This document shows positions 43,511-52,735 of a DNA stretch of 64,000 bases, piece by piece. Every line of letters begins with the position of its first letter. Within the stretch, counting starts at the first letter, position 1. A program made the position numbers and the translations under genes. Under the pieces are notes generated by a model that was given only the letters and a program-made list of their open reading frames with translations, ran no database searches and had not been told where the DNA came from. Source of the stretch: Kitasatospora albolonga. GTDB taxonomy: Bacteria > Actinomycetota > Actinomycetes > Streptomycetales > Streptomycetaceae. The stretch lies in the NCBI GenBank assembly GCA_002082585.1, contig CP020563.1, positions 4,644,001 through 4,708,000 of the forward strand, written 5' to 3'.

Positions 43511-44679
43511 GCACCGTCCGTACCGCCGTTCTCGAAACCGAAGAGCACCAGGCGCTGCGCGCCGCCGTCGCCGCCCTCGGGAAGCGTTACGGGCGCGACT
43601 ACATGACCACCGTCATCCGCGAGGGCTCCCACACCCGCGAGCTGTGGGCGGAGGCCGCCAAACTCGGCTACCTCGGGGTGAACCTCCCCGAGGAGTACGG
43701 CGGCGGGGGCGGCGGCATGGCGGAACTCTCCATCGTGATGGAGGAGTTGGGGGCGGCCGGATCGCCGCTCCTGATGATGATCGTGTCGCCCGCGATCTGC
43801 GGCACGGTCATCGCCCGCTTCGGCACGGACGAGCAGAAGCGGACGTGGCTGCCGGGCCTCGCCGACGGCACGCTCACCATGGCCTTCGGCATCACCGAGC
43901 CCGACGCCGGGTCCAACTCGCACCGGATCACCACCACCGCCCGCCGCGACGGCACCGACTGGGTCCTCACCGGCCGCAAGGTCTTCGTGTCCGGCGTCGA
44001 CATAGCCGACGCCACGTTGATCGTGGGCCGCACGGAGGACGCCCGGTCGGGGAAGCTGAAGCCCTGCCTGTTCATCGTCCCGCGCGAGGCGGAAGGCTTC
44101 GGGCGCAACGCGATCGACATGGAACTCCACGCCCCCGAGAAGCAGTTCGAGCTGGTCCTCGACGACGTACGGCTGCCCGCCGACGCCCTGGTCGGCGACG
44201 AGGACGCGGGGCTGCTGCAACTCTTCGCCGGGCTCAACCCCGAGCGGATCATGACGGCCGCGTTCGGGATCGGGATGGGCCGGTTCGCGCTCGGCCGGGC
44301 CGTCGAGTACGCCCGTACACGCCAGGTCTGGAAGGCCCCGATCGGCTCCCACCAGGCCATCGCGCACCCGCTCGCCACCGCGCACATCGACCTGGAGCTG
44401 TCGCGCCTGATGATGCAGAAGGCCGCCCGGCTCTACGACGAGGGCGACGACATCGGGGCGGGCGAGGCGGCGAACATGGCGAAATACGCGGCCGGCGAGG
44501 CGTGCGTGAAGGCGGTCGACCAGGCGGTGCACACGCTCGGCGGCAACGGCCTGACCCGCGAGTACGGGCTCGCGTCCCTGATCACGGCATCGCGGGTGGC
44601 CCGGATCGCGCCGGTCAGCCGGGAGATGATCCTGAACTATGTCTCGCACCAGTCGCTGGGCCTGCCGAAGTCGTACTAG
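43507..44679 (+). CDS. Acyl-CoA dehydrogenase
   Basis: 390 residues with the flavin fold: LGYLGVNLPEEYGGGGGGMA, MAFGITEPDAGSNSHRITTT, the middle beta domain, and the C-terminal bundle AVDQAVHTLGGNGLTREYGL. The final helix reads VSREMILNYVSHQSLGLPKS. The active-site Glu cannot be fixed without alignment. It introduces the double bond that the carboxylase needs, as citronellyl-CoA or isovaleryl-CoA dehydrogenases do. Followed by a 232-bp gap without a gene. Confidence 0.93.
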   Translation: MSTVRTAVLETEEHQALRAAVAALGKRYGRDYMTTVIREGSHTRELWAEAAKLGYLGVNLPEEYGGGGGGMAELSIVMEELGAAGSPLLMMIVSPAICGTVIARFGTDEQKRTWLPGLADGTLTMAFGITEPDAGSNSHRITTTARRDGTDWVLTGRKVFVSGVDIADATLIVGRTEDARSGKLKPCLFIVPREAEGFGRNAIDMELHAPEKQFELVLDDVRLPADALVGDEDAGLLQLFAGLNPERIMTAAFGIGMGRFALGRAVEYARTRQVWKAPIGSHQAIAHPLATAHIDLELSRLMMQKAARLYDEGDDIGAGEAANMAKYAAGEACVKAVDQAVHTLGGNGLTREYGLASLITASRVARIAPVSREMILNYVSHQSLGLPKSY

Positions 44680-44911
44680 GCCCCGCGCCCGCACCGGAGC
44701 TGTACGGGCTCCAGCGGCTGCGGCACCGGAGCCGCACGGTCGCTGGCACCGCAGCACCGGGGCCGTTCGGGAGCCCGTGCAGAAGAAACCCGTCCGACCT
44801 CTCCCTCTTTCCCTCCCCCAGGGGCGATTCTGACTCTCCGCACCACCCGCACGGCGTCCCGCACCGCCTCCCGGGCGGCGCGGGCCACCGCGACGACAGG
44901 GGTTGACCGCC

Positions 44912-46495
44912 ATGGTGTTCCGCAGTGAGTACGCAGATGTACCGGCCCTCGATGTGCCCATCCACGACGCGGTTCTCGGCGAGGCCGCCGGGTTCGGTGA
45001 CACCGTCGCCCTGATCGACGGGACGAACGGCATGTCCCTCACCTACGCCCAACTCGACGGCTTCCACCGCCGTATCGCCGCCGCACTCGCCGAGGCGGGG
45101 CTCAGGAAGGGCGACGTCCTCGCCCTGCACAGCCCGAACACCATCGCTTACCCGGCGGTCTTCTACGGGGCCACCCGCGCCGGGGCCTCCGTCACCACCG
45201 TCCACCCGCTGGCCACGGCCGAGGAGTTCGCCAAACAGCTCGCCGACAGCGGGGCGAAGTGGATCGTGACCGTCTCCCCGCTCCTGGCGACCGCTCGCCG
45301 CGCCGCCGAACTGACGGGCGGCGTAAGGGAGATCTACGTCTGCGACCAGGCGGAGGGCCACACCTCCATCCTGGACATGCTGTCCTCCACGGCCCCCGAA
45401 CCGACCATCGCCATCGACCCCGGCGAGGACGTGGCGGCGCTCCCGTACAGCTCCGGCACGACGGGTACGCCCAAGGGGGTGATGCTGACGCACCGCTCGA
45501 TCGGGACGAACCTGGAGCAGCTGCGGCCGTTCATTCCCATGGGGGAGGGAGACCGTATTCTGGCGGTGCTCCCGTTCTTCCACATCTACGGGCTCACCGC
45601 CCTCATGAACGCTCCTCTGCGCTGCGGCTCGACGGTCGTCGTCCTCCCGCGCTTCGATCTGGCGCAGTTCCTGGCGGCCATCCAGACGCACCGCATCTCC
45701 GGTCTGTACGTGGCCCCGCCCATCGTGCTGGCGCTGGCCAAGCACCCGCTGGTGGGGGAGTACGACCTGTCCTCGCTCCAGTACATCGTCAGCGCCGCCG
45801 CCCCGCTGGACGCCGAGCTGGCGGAGGCGTGTTCGGCCCGGCTGGGGCTGCCGCCGGTGCGGCAGGCGTACGGGATGACGGAGCTGTCGCCCGGTACGCA
45901 CGTGGTGCCGCTCTCGGTGGAGCAGCCGCCGCCGGGCACGGTGGGCAAGCTGCTGCCGAACACCGAGATGCGGATCGTCTCCCTGGAAGACCCGTCCAAG
46001 GAGGCGGAGTTGGGGGCGGACGGCGAGATCCTGATCAGGGGCCCGCAGGTGATGAAGGGCTACCTGGGCCGCCCCGACGCCACCGCCGACATGATCGACG
46101 CGGACGGCTGGGTGCACACGGGGGACGTCGGCCGGGCGGACGCGGACGGCTGGCTGTACGTCGTCGACCGGGTCAAGGAGCTGATCAAGTACAAGGGTTA
46201 CCAGGTCGCCCCCGCCGAGCTGGAGGCCCTCCTGCTGACCCATGAGCAGGTGGCGGACGCGGCGGTGATCGGGGTGTACGACGCCGAGGGCAACGAGGTC
46301 CCGAAGGCGTTCCTGGTCCGGGGCCCGGCGGCGGAGGGGCTGACGGAGGAGGACGTGATGGCGTACGTCGCCGAGCGCGTCTCCCCGTACAAGAAGGTGC
46401 GGCAGGCCGAGTTCATCGCGGCGGTGCCCCGGGCCGCGTCCGGCAAGATCCTCCGGCGCGAGCTGCGCGACCGGGAGAAGACGGAGGAACAGTGA
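44912..46495 (+). CDS. Acyl-/4-coumarate-CoA ligase (AMP-dependent)
   Basis: 527 residues from ATG 44912 (a TTG three codons earlier is possible). Motifs: the P-loop LPYSSGTTGTPKGVMLTHRS, the core YGMTELSPGTHVVPL, the D-x-W-x-H-T-G-D stretch DADGWVHTGDVGRADADGWL, and the catalytic Lys near PRAASGKILRRELR. It activates a carboxylic acid to its CoA thioester and so feeds the operon. The subgroup looks like 4CL, whose substrates include many aliphatic and aromatic acids. Coupled with the hydratase by overlap. Confidence 0.92.
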   Translation: MVFRSEYADVPALDVPIHDAVLGEAAGFGDTVALIDGTNGMSLTYAQLDGFHRRIAAALAEAGLRKGDVLALHSPNTIAYPAVFYGATRAGASVTTVHPLATAEEFAKQLADSGAKWIVTVSPLLATARRAAELTGGVREIYVCDQAEGHTSILDMLSSTAPEPTIAIDPGEDVAALPYSSGTTGTPKGVMLTHRSIGTNLEQLRPFIPMGEGDRILAVLPFFHIYGLTALMNAPLRCGSTVVVLPRFDLAQFLAAIQTHRISGLYVAPPIVLALAKHPLVGEYDLSSLQYIVSAAAPLDAELAEACSARLGLPPVRQAYGMTELSPGTHVVPLSVEQPPPGTVGKLLPNTEMRIVSLEDPSKEAELGADGEILIRGPQVMKGYLGRPDATADMIDADGWVHTGDVGRADADGWLYVVDRVKELIKYKGYQVAPAELEALLLTHEQVADAAVIGVYDAEGNEVPKAFLVRGPAAEGLTEEDVMAYVAERVSPYKKVRQAEFIAAVPRAASGKILRRELRDREKTEEQ

Positions 46496-47226
46496 CCCTG
46501 ATCGGTACGTCCCGGGAACGGGGCATCGCCACCCTGACCCTGGACTCCCCGGCGAACCGCAACGCGCTCTCGGCGCAGCTGGTGGCGGAGTTGCGGGATT
46601 CCCTGACGGCCTGCGCCGCCGACGACACCGTACGGGCGGTGGTCCTCACCCACACCGGGACGACGTTCTGCGCCGGGGCTGACCTGAAGGCGCCGCCGGA
46701 CCCGGAGGCGTTCGTGGGGCTGATGCGGGAGATCGTGGCGCTGCCGAAGCCGGTGGTGGCCCGGGTGGACGGGCACGTCCGGGCCGGGGGGCTGGGCCTG
46801 CTGGCGGCGTGCGACATCGCGGTGGCGGGCGAGGCGTCGTCCTTCGCGCTCACGGAGTCGCGGCTGGGCCTGGCCCCGGCGGTCATCTCCCTGACGCTGC
46901 TGCCGCGCGTGGACCGTACGGCGGCCGGCCGCTACTACCTCACGGGGGAGCGGTTCGACGCGGCGGAGGCGGCCCGGATCGGGCTGGTCACGGTGGCCGC
47001 CGAGGACGTGGAGAAGGGCCTCGCCCCGGTCCTGGACGGTCTCCGGCGGGCCTCACCGCAGGGGCTGGCCGCATCGAAGGAGCTGGTCACGGCTACGGTT
47101 CTGAGGAGCTTCGACCAGTACGCCGAAGACCTCATCGCCCGCTCCGCCGCGCTGTTCGCCTCCGACGAGGCGAGGGAGGGGATGACGGCCTTCCTCGAAC
47201 GACGGGACCCGGTATGGGTGCGGTGA
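46492..47226 (+). CDS. Enoyl-CoA hydratase/isomerase-family protein
   Basis: 244 residues from GTG 46492. The crotonase oxyanion hole is built from HTGTTFCAGADLKAPPD and DGHVRAGGLGLLAACDIAVA; the glutamate at the second catalytic position is in SSFALTESRLGLAPAVIS, while the first Glu position is Leu (GGLGLL). One-Glu crotonases act as hydratases in branched pathways such as AtuE and LiuC. Stop overlaps the TetR start region. Confidence 0.9.
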   Translation: MTLIGTSRERGIATLTLDSPANRNALSAQLVAELRDSLTACAADDTVRAVVLTHTGTTFCAGADLKAPPDPEAFVGLMREIVALPKPVVARVDGHVRAGGLGLLAACDIAVAGEASSFALTESRLGLAPAVISLTLLPRVDRTAAGRYYLTGERFDAAEAARIGLVTVAAEDVEKGLAPVLDGLRRASPQGLAASKELVTATVLRSFDQYAEDLIARSAALFASDEAREGMTAFLERRDPVWVR

Positions 47227-47822
47227 CTTCCTCCTCCAGCGTTGCAAGATCGGCGCACGCGCCCAAGCAGGACCGCAGTCGGGCCACCCGGCAGCGGCTC
47301 CTGGAGGCGGCGGTGGCCTGCCTGGCCGAACACGGCTGGGCGGGCTCCACCGTCTCGGTGGTCGCCGAGCGGGCCGGGGTCTCGCGGGGCGCGGCCCAGC
47401 ACCACTTCCCGACCCGCGAGGACCTGTTCACCGGGGCGGTGGAGTACGTGGCCGAGGAGCGCTCGGCCGCCCTGCGCGCGCTCCCCGTGCAGGGGCGCGC
47501 GGAGGTGGTCGGGGCGCTGGTGGACCTGTACACCGGCCCCTTGTTCCGGGCCGCGCTCCAGCTCTGGGTGGCGGCGTCGAACGAGGAGCAGCTGCGCCCC
47601 CGCGTGACGGAGCTGGAGGCGCGGGTGGGCCGCGAGACCCACCGCATCGCCGTCGAACTCCTGGGCGCCGACGAGTCCCGCCCCGGCGCCCGCGAGACGG
47701 TCCAGGGCCTGCTGGACATGGCCCGGGGCCTGGGCCTCGCCAACCTCCTCACCGACGACACCGCCCGCCGGGCCCGGGTGGTGGCGCAGTGGGCGGCGCT
47801 GGTGGAGGAGGGGTTGGGGTGA
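47214..47822 (+). CDS. TetR-family regulator of the acyl-CoA operon
   Basis: 202 residues from ATG 47214, or 199 from GTG 47223, both overlapping the hydratase stop. The helix-turn-helix lies in RQRLLEAAVACLAEHGWAGS, TVSVVAERAGVSRGAAQHHF, PTREDLFTGAVEYV. The C-terminal bundle is that of TetR regulators found at the end of actinobacterial acyl-CoA carboxylase operons. It probably represses the operon from the palindrome at 37304-37315 and responds to a pathway CoA ester. Confidence 0.9.
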   Translation: MGAVTSSSSVARSAHAPKQDRSRATRQRLLEAAVACLAEHGWAGSTVSVVAERAGVSRGAAQHHFPTREDLFTGAVEYVAEERSAALRALPVQGRAEVVGALVDLYTGPLFRAALQLWVAASNEEQLRPRVTELEARVGRETHRIAVELLGADESRPGARETVQGLLDMARGLGLANLLTDDTARRARVVAQWAALVEEGLG

Positions 47823-48001
47823 GTCGGGGCCGTTCGGTAACGGATGCCTGAACGCAGGGCAGTTGACGTGACGGGACGTGACGTGCGTCCCGGAACCGGC
47901 CTTCCTGGTCCACGGGGCACGGGGCACGGGGCTCGGGCCGGTGAAGCCGCCCCCTCTTCCACCCCCGTTCCCCTGTATCGGCTGTATCGGCGTCGGCCGG
48001 C

Positions 48002-49060
48002 TCAGACGGGCTTGAGGAGGTTGCGGAGGTTGGCCATGTGGGTCTTGATGTCCGGTGGTACGGCCAGGGTGGGCGACGAGTCCCCGGGGCTGGTGCCACA
48101 GGTGCCACGGCAGGGGCGGCAGAGGCCGTCGGGGAGGGCCTCGGGCGGGCCGGGGGTGCCGCATTCCGTGCACTCGACCAGGACGCGGGCGGCGGGAGCA
48201 GCGGCCTGGGAGGGGCGGACGGTCGTCGGGGGCAGGTGCGGGGGCACCTTGGTCGTCAGGCGGCGGCGGAGGAAGCCGACCGGGGAGTTGATCTCGGCCG
48301 GGATGCCTGCGGTGAGGGCGCTGGTCAGGTAGTCCACCGTAACGCCCCGGGCCAGCCATTCCGCTGCTTGGGCCTCCAGGGCCGCGCAGTCGTCCGCCGA
48401 CAGGGCCAGGCGGTGATCCTCACGGCCCAGACGCGCCAGGGCAAGGTAGGCAGGGGACGGGCCGGTCCCGCGCGCCGGAGGTGGGGCTGCCTCCCGGGCT
48501 GTCGTGCCTGTCGGATGTGTGGTGCGTTGCTGCGGTACGGCGGGGGGTTCGGGGTGTCGGTGGTCGCCAACGCCTACTGGTGCGGGCCTCGGCGGCTCCG
48601 ACGGAGGCGGGACAGCCACGTTGGTGGTCGCAGCCTGGGCGGTTGCGGCCTTTGCGGCGGTTTCGGTGGCGAGGTAGGTGTTCCACCATTCGTTGTCGCG
48701 GGCGGTGCGGGACCAGAAGGTGCGGAAGACCCAGCGCGTCTCGTCGCCGGTGCCGACGGGGCACCGTACGCGTCGCAAGTGCCCGGCGACGGAGAGGGCG
48801 TTCAGGGCGGTGGAGATGGCCTGTTGCCCGTAGAGGGGAAGCTGCTTGGCCAGTTGCTTGACGCTCATGGCCGCGCCGTCGGGGAGGTGGTCGATGAACC
48901 CGGCGACGTACCGCTCGCGGGTAGGGAGGAGCGTGAAGTCATCACGCGTACGGGGCTGTTGGTCCGGGGCGGAGCGCTTTCCGTAGCCCGGATTCGCCAT
49001 GGGGTACGCGTCGGAGAGTGCGGGAGGTTGCAGGGCGGAGCTAATGTGCTGGTTAGCCAC
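48002..49060 (-). CDS. Helix-turn-helix protein with C-terminal zinc ribbon (multi-copy Streptomyces family)
   Basis: 352 residues from GTG 49060; an ATG at 49000 is an alternative. The winged-helix part is LPTRERYVAGFIDHLPDGAA, then MSVKQLAKQLPLYGQQAIST, ALNALSVAGHLRRVRCPVG and RWVFRTFWSRTARDNEWWN. A proline-rich linker follows, then LSADDCAALEAQAAEWLARG and a zinc ribbon CTECGTPGPPEALPDGLCRPC, ending MANLRNLLKPV. The last 110 bp of the window encode the same C-terminus in a second copy. Role unknown. Confidence 0.85.
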   Translation of the reverse strand: MANQHISSALQPPALSDAYPMANPGYGKRSAPDQQPRTRDDFTLLPTRERYVAGFIDHLPDGAAMSVKQLAKQLPLYGQQAISTALNALSVAGHLRRVRCPVGTGDETRWVFRTFWSRTARDNEWWNTYLATETAAKAATAQAATTNVAVPPPSEPPRPAPVGVGDHRHPEPPAVPQQRTTHPTGTTAREAAPPPARGTGPSPAYLALARLGREDHRLALSADDCAALEAQAAEWLARGVTVDYLTSALTAGIPAEINSPVGFLRRRLTTKVPPHLPPTTVRPSQAAAPAARVLVECTECGTPGPPEALPDGLCRPCRGTCGTSPGDSSPTLAVPPDIKTHMANLRNLLKPV

Positions 49061-49387
49061 GGGATCGTCTTTCTAAGGTGTTCGATCTTGCGGTCAGACC
49101 CCGGCCTGGTGTCTCAGCACCTGTCGGGGTCGCTTAGTTCTCGAACCGTAAGCACTCGTAACGCTCCGCCGCAAGCCGTCACCATTAGTCATACTTCCCC
49201 AGCTGTGACCTGGGTGGGGGGTGGGGAGGGTTTCCCAACCCCCTTCTCTTGCCTGCCGGTTAAAGAGGGCACTCGAACCCCGGGCCTCGGAGCCCAAGCT
49301 TCGGGCCAGGCCCCGTACCCGTACACGAGAAAGGGTGAACGGACCGGCCTCGAATCCCGAGGCTTGGGACCCGAGAGACGGTCAAGG
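49061..49387. other. Gene-free gap between HTH gene and CRISPR array, with a two-stem hairpin
   Basis: No credible gene. A hairpin is visible: GACCCCG (49097-49103) pairs with CGGGGTC (49125-49131), enclosing GGTG (49108-49111) and CACC (49118-49121). Upstream of the HTH gene this may be a leader structure on the minus strand. The stretch 49260-49340 looks superficially like a tRNA T-arm on the minus strand but does not fold. Confidence 0.4.
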
Positions 49388-51125
49388 CGGGGATGCCCCG
49401 CGTGCGCGGGGACCACACCGACATCGACGTCTCCACCGCCGAGGGCACGGGGCCACCCCCGCGTGCGCGGGGACCACCCCCAAGACCGGCTTGACCAGCC
49501 ACTCCAAGGAGGGGCCACCCCCGCGTGCGCGGGGACCACACCGTGCCGTCGAGCCGCTTGCAGTACGGGCAGGGACCACCCCCGCGTGCGCGGGGACCAC
49601 CGCCGTGCGATCCAGGTACTGACCGGCCTCCAGGGACCACCCCCGCGTGCGCGGGGACCACACCCCGCTCGGTTCGGCCTGCCACCGCCGGACGGGACCA
49701 CCCCCGCGTGCGCGGGGACCACGCGACCGTCGGCGGACCCCCGGGCGGGTGGGAGGGACCACCCCCGCGTGCGCGGGGACCACCGGACCATGGCGCGGCA
49801 GCGCTGGGAGGACGAGGGACCACCCCCGCGTGCGCGGGGACCACAGCGCTCAGGTGATCCGGGCGATCGGTGACGCGGGACCACCCCCGCGTGCGCGGGG
49901 ACCACCGACCGGCAGCACGGTCCCCGTACTGAGGCACGGGACCACCCCCGCGTGCGCGGGGACCACGCCGTCTCCTCGGGGGCCGTCGAGGGCTCCTGGG
50001 GACCACCCCCGCGTGCGCGGGGACCACGGCGCCGCGCTGCATGGGGGTGGCCATCAGACGGGACCACCCCCGCGTGCGCGGGGACCACCGGGGTGGTAGA
50101 TCGAGGTAGCCGGGGTGGTAGGGACCACCCCCGCGTGCGCGGGGACCACACCCGGAGGCGTGACCCACCCCCCGGGCCGTCGGGACCACCCCCGCGTGCG
50201 CGGGGACCACACCCGGAGGCGTGACCCACCCCCCGGGCCGTCGGGACCACCCCCGCGTGCGCGGGGACCACCCCACCCCGTAACACCCCACCCCTGGAGC
50301 ACCGGGACCACCCCCGCGTGCGCGGGGACCACAAGGACTTGATCAGCTTCGACACGGTGCCCTTGGGACCACCCCCGCGTGCGCGGGGACCACCGGGGTG
50401 GCTCGGGCAAAGGTCGGCCGCGCTGGGGACCACCCCCGCGTGCGCGGGGACCACCGATCATCGGGGGCTCGTGTCCGATCTGCTTGGGGACCACCCCCGC
50501 GTGCGCGGGGACCACAAGGCCGGACTCCTCCTCACCTTGGACGGGCTGGGACCACCCCCGCGTGCGCGGGGACCACGCTGGCGAGGGACGCGTCGTAGAG
50601 GTAGGCGAGGGACCACCCCCGCGTGCGCGGGGACCACCGGGCGCGCGGCCCGTCCCACGAGTGGGAGACGGGACCACCCCCGCGTGCGCGGGGACCACAC
50701 TGCCCCGGCGCTGAATCGGGTCCAGCTGAGGGGACCACCCCCGCGTGCGCGGGGACCACTGCAGCGCCCACTGCCACGGTGAGTTGGGGCCGGGACCACC
50801 CCCGCGTGCGCGGGGACCACTTGGACGGGGTGAAGTGGCCGGTCACCGTGCCGGGACCACCCCCGCGTGCGCGGGGACCACCGGGCCGGTCTACTGCTTG
50901 ATCCGTGGCAGCAGGGACCACCCCCGCGTGCGCGGGGACCACTCGACGTCCGGCGGGGTCGACTTGCCGATCTGGGGACCACCCCCGCGTGCGCGGGGAC
51001 CACTACGGCTGTCGTGCTAGCTGAGCGTTCCGCGGGGGACCACCCCCGCGTGCGCGGGGACCACACATCTGGCTATGCTGTGCGCCAGCGTCGCTGGGGA
51101 CCACCCCCGCGTGCGCGGGGACCAC
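49388..51125 (-). CRISPR. Type I-E-like CRISPR array, 29 repeats and 28 spacers
   Basis: A 29-bp repeat beginning GGGACCACCCCC and ending GCGCGGGGACCAC recurs every 61 bp from 49511 to 51097 (27 copies), plus copies at 49449 and a strongly degenerate one at 49388. Spacers are 32 bp; the one at 49478-49510 is 33 bp. The reverse strand gives GTGGTCCCCGCG..., the canonical I-E repeat orientation, so crRNA is transcribed leftward. Degeneration at the left end (49388; also A-to-G at 49449 and 49511) marks the leader-distal, oldest end, so the leader lies right of 51125. Spacers at 50150-50181 and 50211-50242 are identical. No cas gene is in the window. Confidence 0.97.
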
Positions 51126-51292
51126 AGTTCGTGACCTGCGGGTTTAGGTGGCTGAGGGGCTGTTTTTACTTACTTCCAGGGAAACGGACATATCGTCTCC
51201 TTCTGTGAGTGGCCCAAGGCTGAACGCAGCGGACAGGACTTCTCCCCCGGCCGCACGCCCAGCATGCCTCATCGTCACCGCCGAAAGGCCGT
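51126..51292 (-). promoter_or_regulatory. Probable CRISPR leader
   Basis: This 167-bp tract follows the least degenerate end of the array. It has the AT-rich segment CTGTTTTTACTTACTTCC (51159-51176) expected of a leader with promoter and integration signals. It holds no gene. Assignment follows from the repeat-degeneracy polarity. Confidence 0.6.
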
Positions 51293-51643
51293 TCACCGAA
51301 TACTGCCGGAACAACCCGGGCGCCCTGATCCGGAGTTGTGGGCCTGGGCTTCGTGCGCCGTCGCGATACGGTCGATCCGGGCGGCCAGGTCGAAGTCGGC
51401 GGTGGTGGGGCGGTGTCCGGCGTCGTGTGTCGTGATGCGGAACCGTACGTGGTCCCAGCGCAGGTCGATGTCCGCGTGGTGGCCGATGAGTCGCTGGGCA
51501 TCCGCGATGTTCACGATCATCGCGACGCCGCCGTGGTACCGAATCCCGAACGTGCGGGTGATCGCGTCCCCTTCACGCACCCAGCCGGGCGATCCGGCAA
51601 GTTTGGTAGCGATCTCCTCGTCTGACAGCGGATGCTTACCCAT
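51293..51643 (-). CDS. Pterin-4a-carbinolamine dehydratase
   Basis: 116 residues: PLSDEEIATKLAGSPGWVRE, ITRTFGIRYHGGVAMIVNIA, and the signature LIGHHADIDLRWDHVRFRIT followed by THDAGHRPTTADFDLAARID. These are the PCD/DCoH active-site histidines and the W-x-x-V strand. The enzyme dehydrates 4a-hydroxy-tetrahydrobiopterin; some bacterial members have moonlighting roles. The tail (HNSGSGRPGCSGSIR) is not conserved. It stands alone next to the CRISPR leader. Confidence 0.93.
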   Translation of the reverse strand: MGKHPLSDEEIATKLAGSPGWVREGDAITRTFGIRYHGGVAMIVNIADAQRLIGHHADIDLRWDHVRFRITTHDAGHRPTTADFDLAARIDRIATAHEAQAHNSGSGRPGCSGSIR

Positions 51644-51954
51644 TCGTCAGAACCTTTCTGCACTCAGGGTCATGAGTCCCGCAAGGTCATGGCCTACTTG
51701 GCATCGTGCCACGATCTCCTCTTTCGGAAGAGGCTGTCCCGTCGCCAGGACGCCACGGGCAGAGGGGAGAGCCGCCTAGTTCGTGGCGACCGGCGCTGGG
51801 CCTCCTGGGGTCAGTGGCTGGGCGCAGGAAGCCCGGGCGTTGCTGATGTCACCCCCGTCCCCCGCTCCCATACGGCCGGAGGTCGGCTGTCAGCATGCGC
51901 GCCGATGCTGCCGCCTGTCACAGCCCCGGGGCCCTCTGCTCCGCCGCTTGCCCG
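51644..51954. other. Gene-free gap
   Basis: 311 bp with no supportable gene or tRNA. The only structure seen is a small hairpin CCTCTT-TCGG-AAGAGG at 51717-51732. The left end holds the leader of the dehydratase gene. Confidence 0.4.
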
Positions 51955-52539
51955 CTACCCCCGCCCCTCTCCCAGAGCCGACCGCAGCCAGTCGATGCCC
52001 CCCTGCGCCAGCAGCTCGTCCGCCAGCCGGTTCGCGGTCTCGGTGGTGAGACGCCCCCGGCTGTTGTCGATCCAGCGCTGGGCGTTCTCGTAGCCCTGGG
52101 CCTTGTACTCGATGCCCTGGAGCAGGCACTCCAGCTTGTCCGCGTCGCGGGCGCAGACCGCTTCCGGTGACTCCTTGGCCTCGTACTCGGCGATCAGTTC
52201 GCGGACCGCCGAGGCGAGGACTTCGGGCATGCCGACCGTCTGGTCGGCGGTGACTTCCTGCGGGTCGCCAGCGGGGGCGTACTTCTTGCCGAGGTGGTTC
52301 ACGTCCCCGGTCCGGCTCTCCTGGGTGTCGTGCCATACGGCGAGGTAGGCGGCCCGGGCGGGGTCGGCGCCCTCCAGCTTGGCGATGATCGTGGCGATCA
52401 GGGCCGTACGCCAGGAGTGCTCGGCCACGCTCTCGGGGTCCCGGACCCCGGCCATCCACCACCCGGTGCGGCGGGCGTGCTTGAGCGTGCCCGCCTCGTA
52501 CAGGAAACGGCCCACTGCGGACAGGTCGTCACCGGCCAT
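51955..52539 (-). CDS. HD-domain phosphohydrolase (YfbR/HDDC2-like)
   Basis: 194 residues from ATG 52539, chosen for GAAAGGAAC upstream; a longer frame reaches 52608. The HD metal motif is visible: H in TLKHARRTGWWMAGVRDPES, VAEHSWRTALIATIIA, then YLAVWHDTQESRTGDVNHLG with the His-Asp pair, and a distal Asp in CARDADKLECLLQG. This matches 5'-deoxynucleotidase-like HD hydrolases. Single gene; the plus-strand HAD genes diverge from it. Confidence 0.9.
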   Translation of the reverse strand: MAGDDLSAVGRFLYEAGTLKHARRTGWWMAGVRDPESVAEHSWRTALIATIIAKLEGADPARAAYLAVWHDTQESRTGDVNHLGKKYAPAGDPQEVTADQTVGMPEVLASAVRELIAEYEAKESPEAVCARDADKLECLLQGIEYKAQGYENAQRWIDNSRGRLTTETANRLADELLAQGGIDWLRSALGEGRG

Positions 52540-52735
52540 GAGTTGTTCCTTTCGCGCCTCGCTGGGAGAGGCGGATCGCGTACCTGATTCCTCCCGATTC
52601 CTGGCCATCCAACATCACCGGAGCGTTGCCCACGCTCCCTTCGTAGTTTGCTCGGACGGGCCGGGAGCGTGGGTTCGCCGTGGGGGCGTGGGGCCGCCTT
52701 CGCGTGGCCACTCGGTCGGCCCTTACGATCTCGGC

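Noticed and set aside
44680..44911. Possible small gene or operator between dehydrogenase and ligase
   Set aside because: Frames are arginine-rich shadows; the CAAGCGCGCTTG palindrome is not repeated here.
47823..48001. Possible small gene between TetR and the HTH gene
   Set aside because: No start with a ribosome site and no conserved-looking peptide; the gap is short.
49250..49345. Possible tRNA on the minus strand (GGGGTTCGAGTGCCC)
   Set aside because: The T-arm-like string does not form a 5-bp stem, and no anticodon arm or acceptor pairing is found nearby.
49382..51208. Long frames on both strands encoding repeats such as RGDHPRVRGDH or GPRARGGGP
   Set aside because: They are translations of the 61-bp CRISPR repeat-spacer unit; 61 is not divisible by three, so each repeat is read in a rotating frame, and no coding signals exist.
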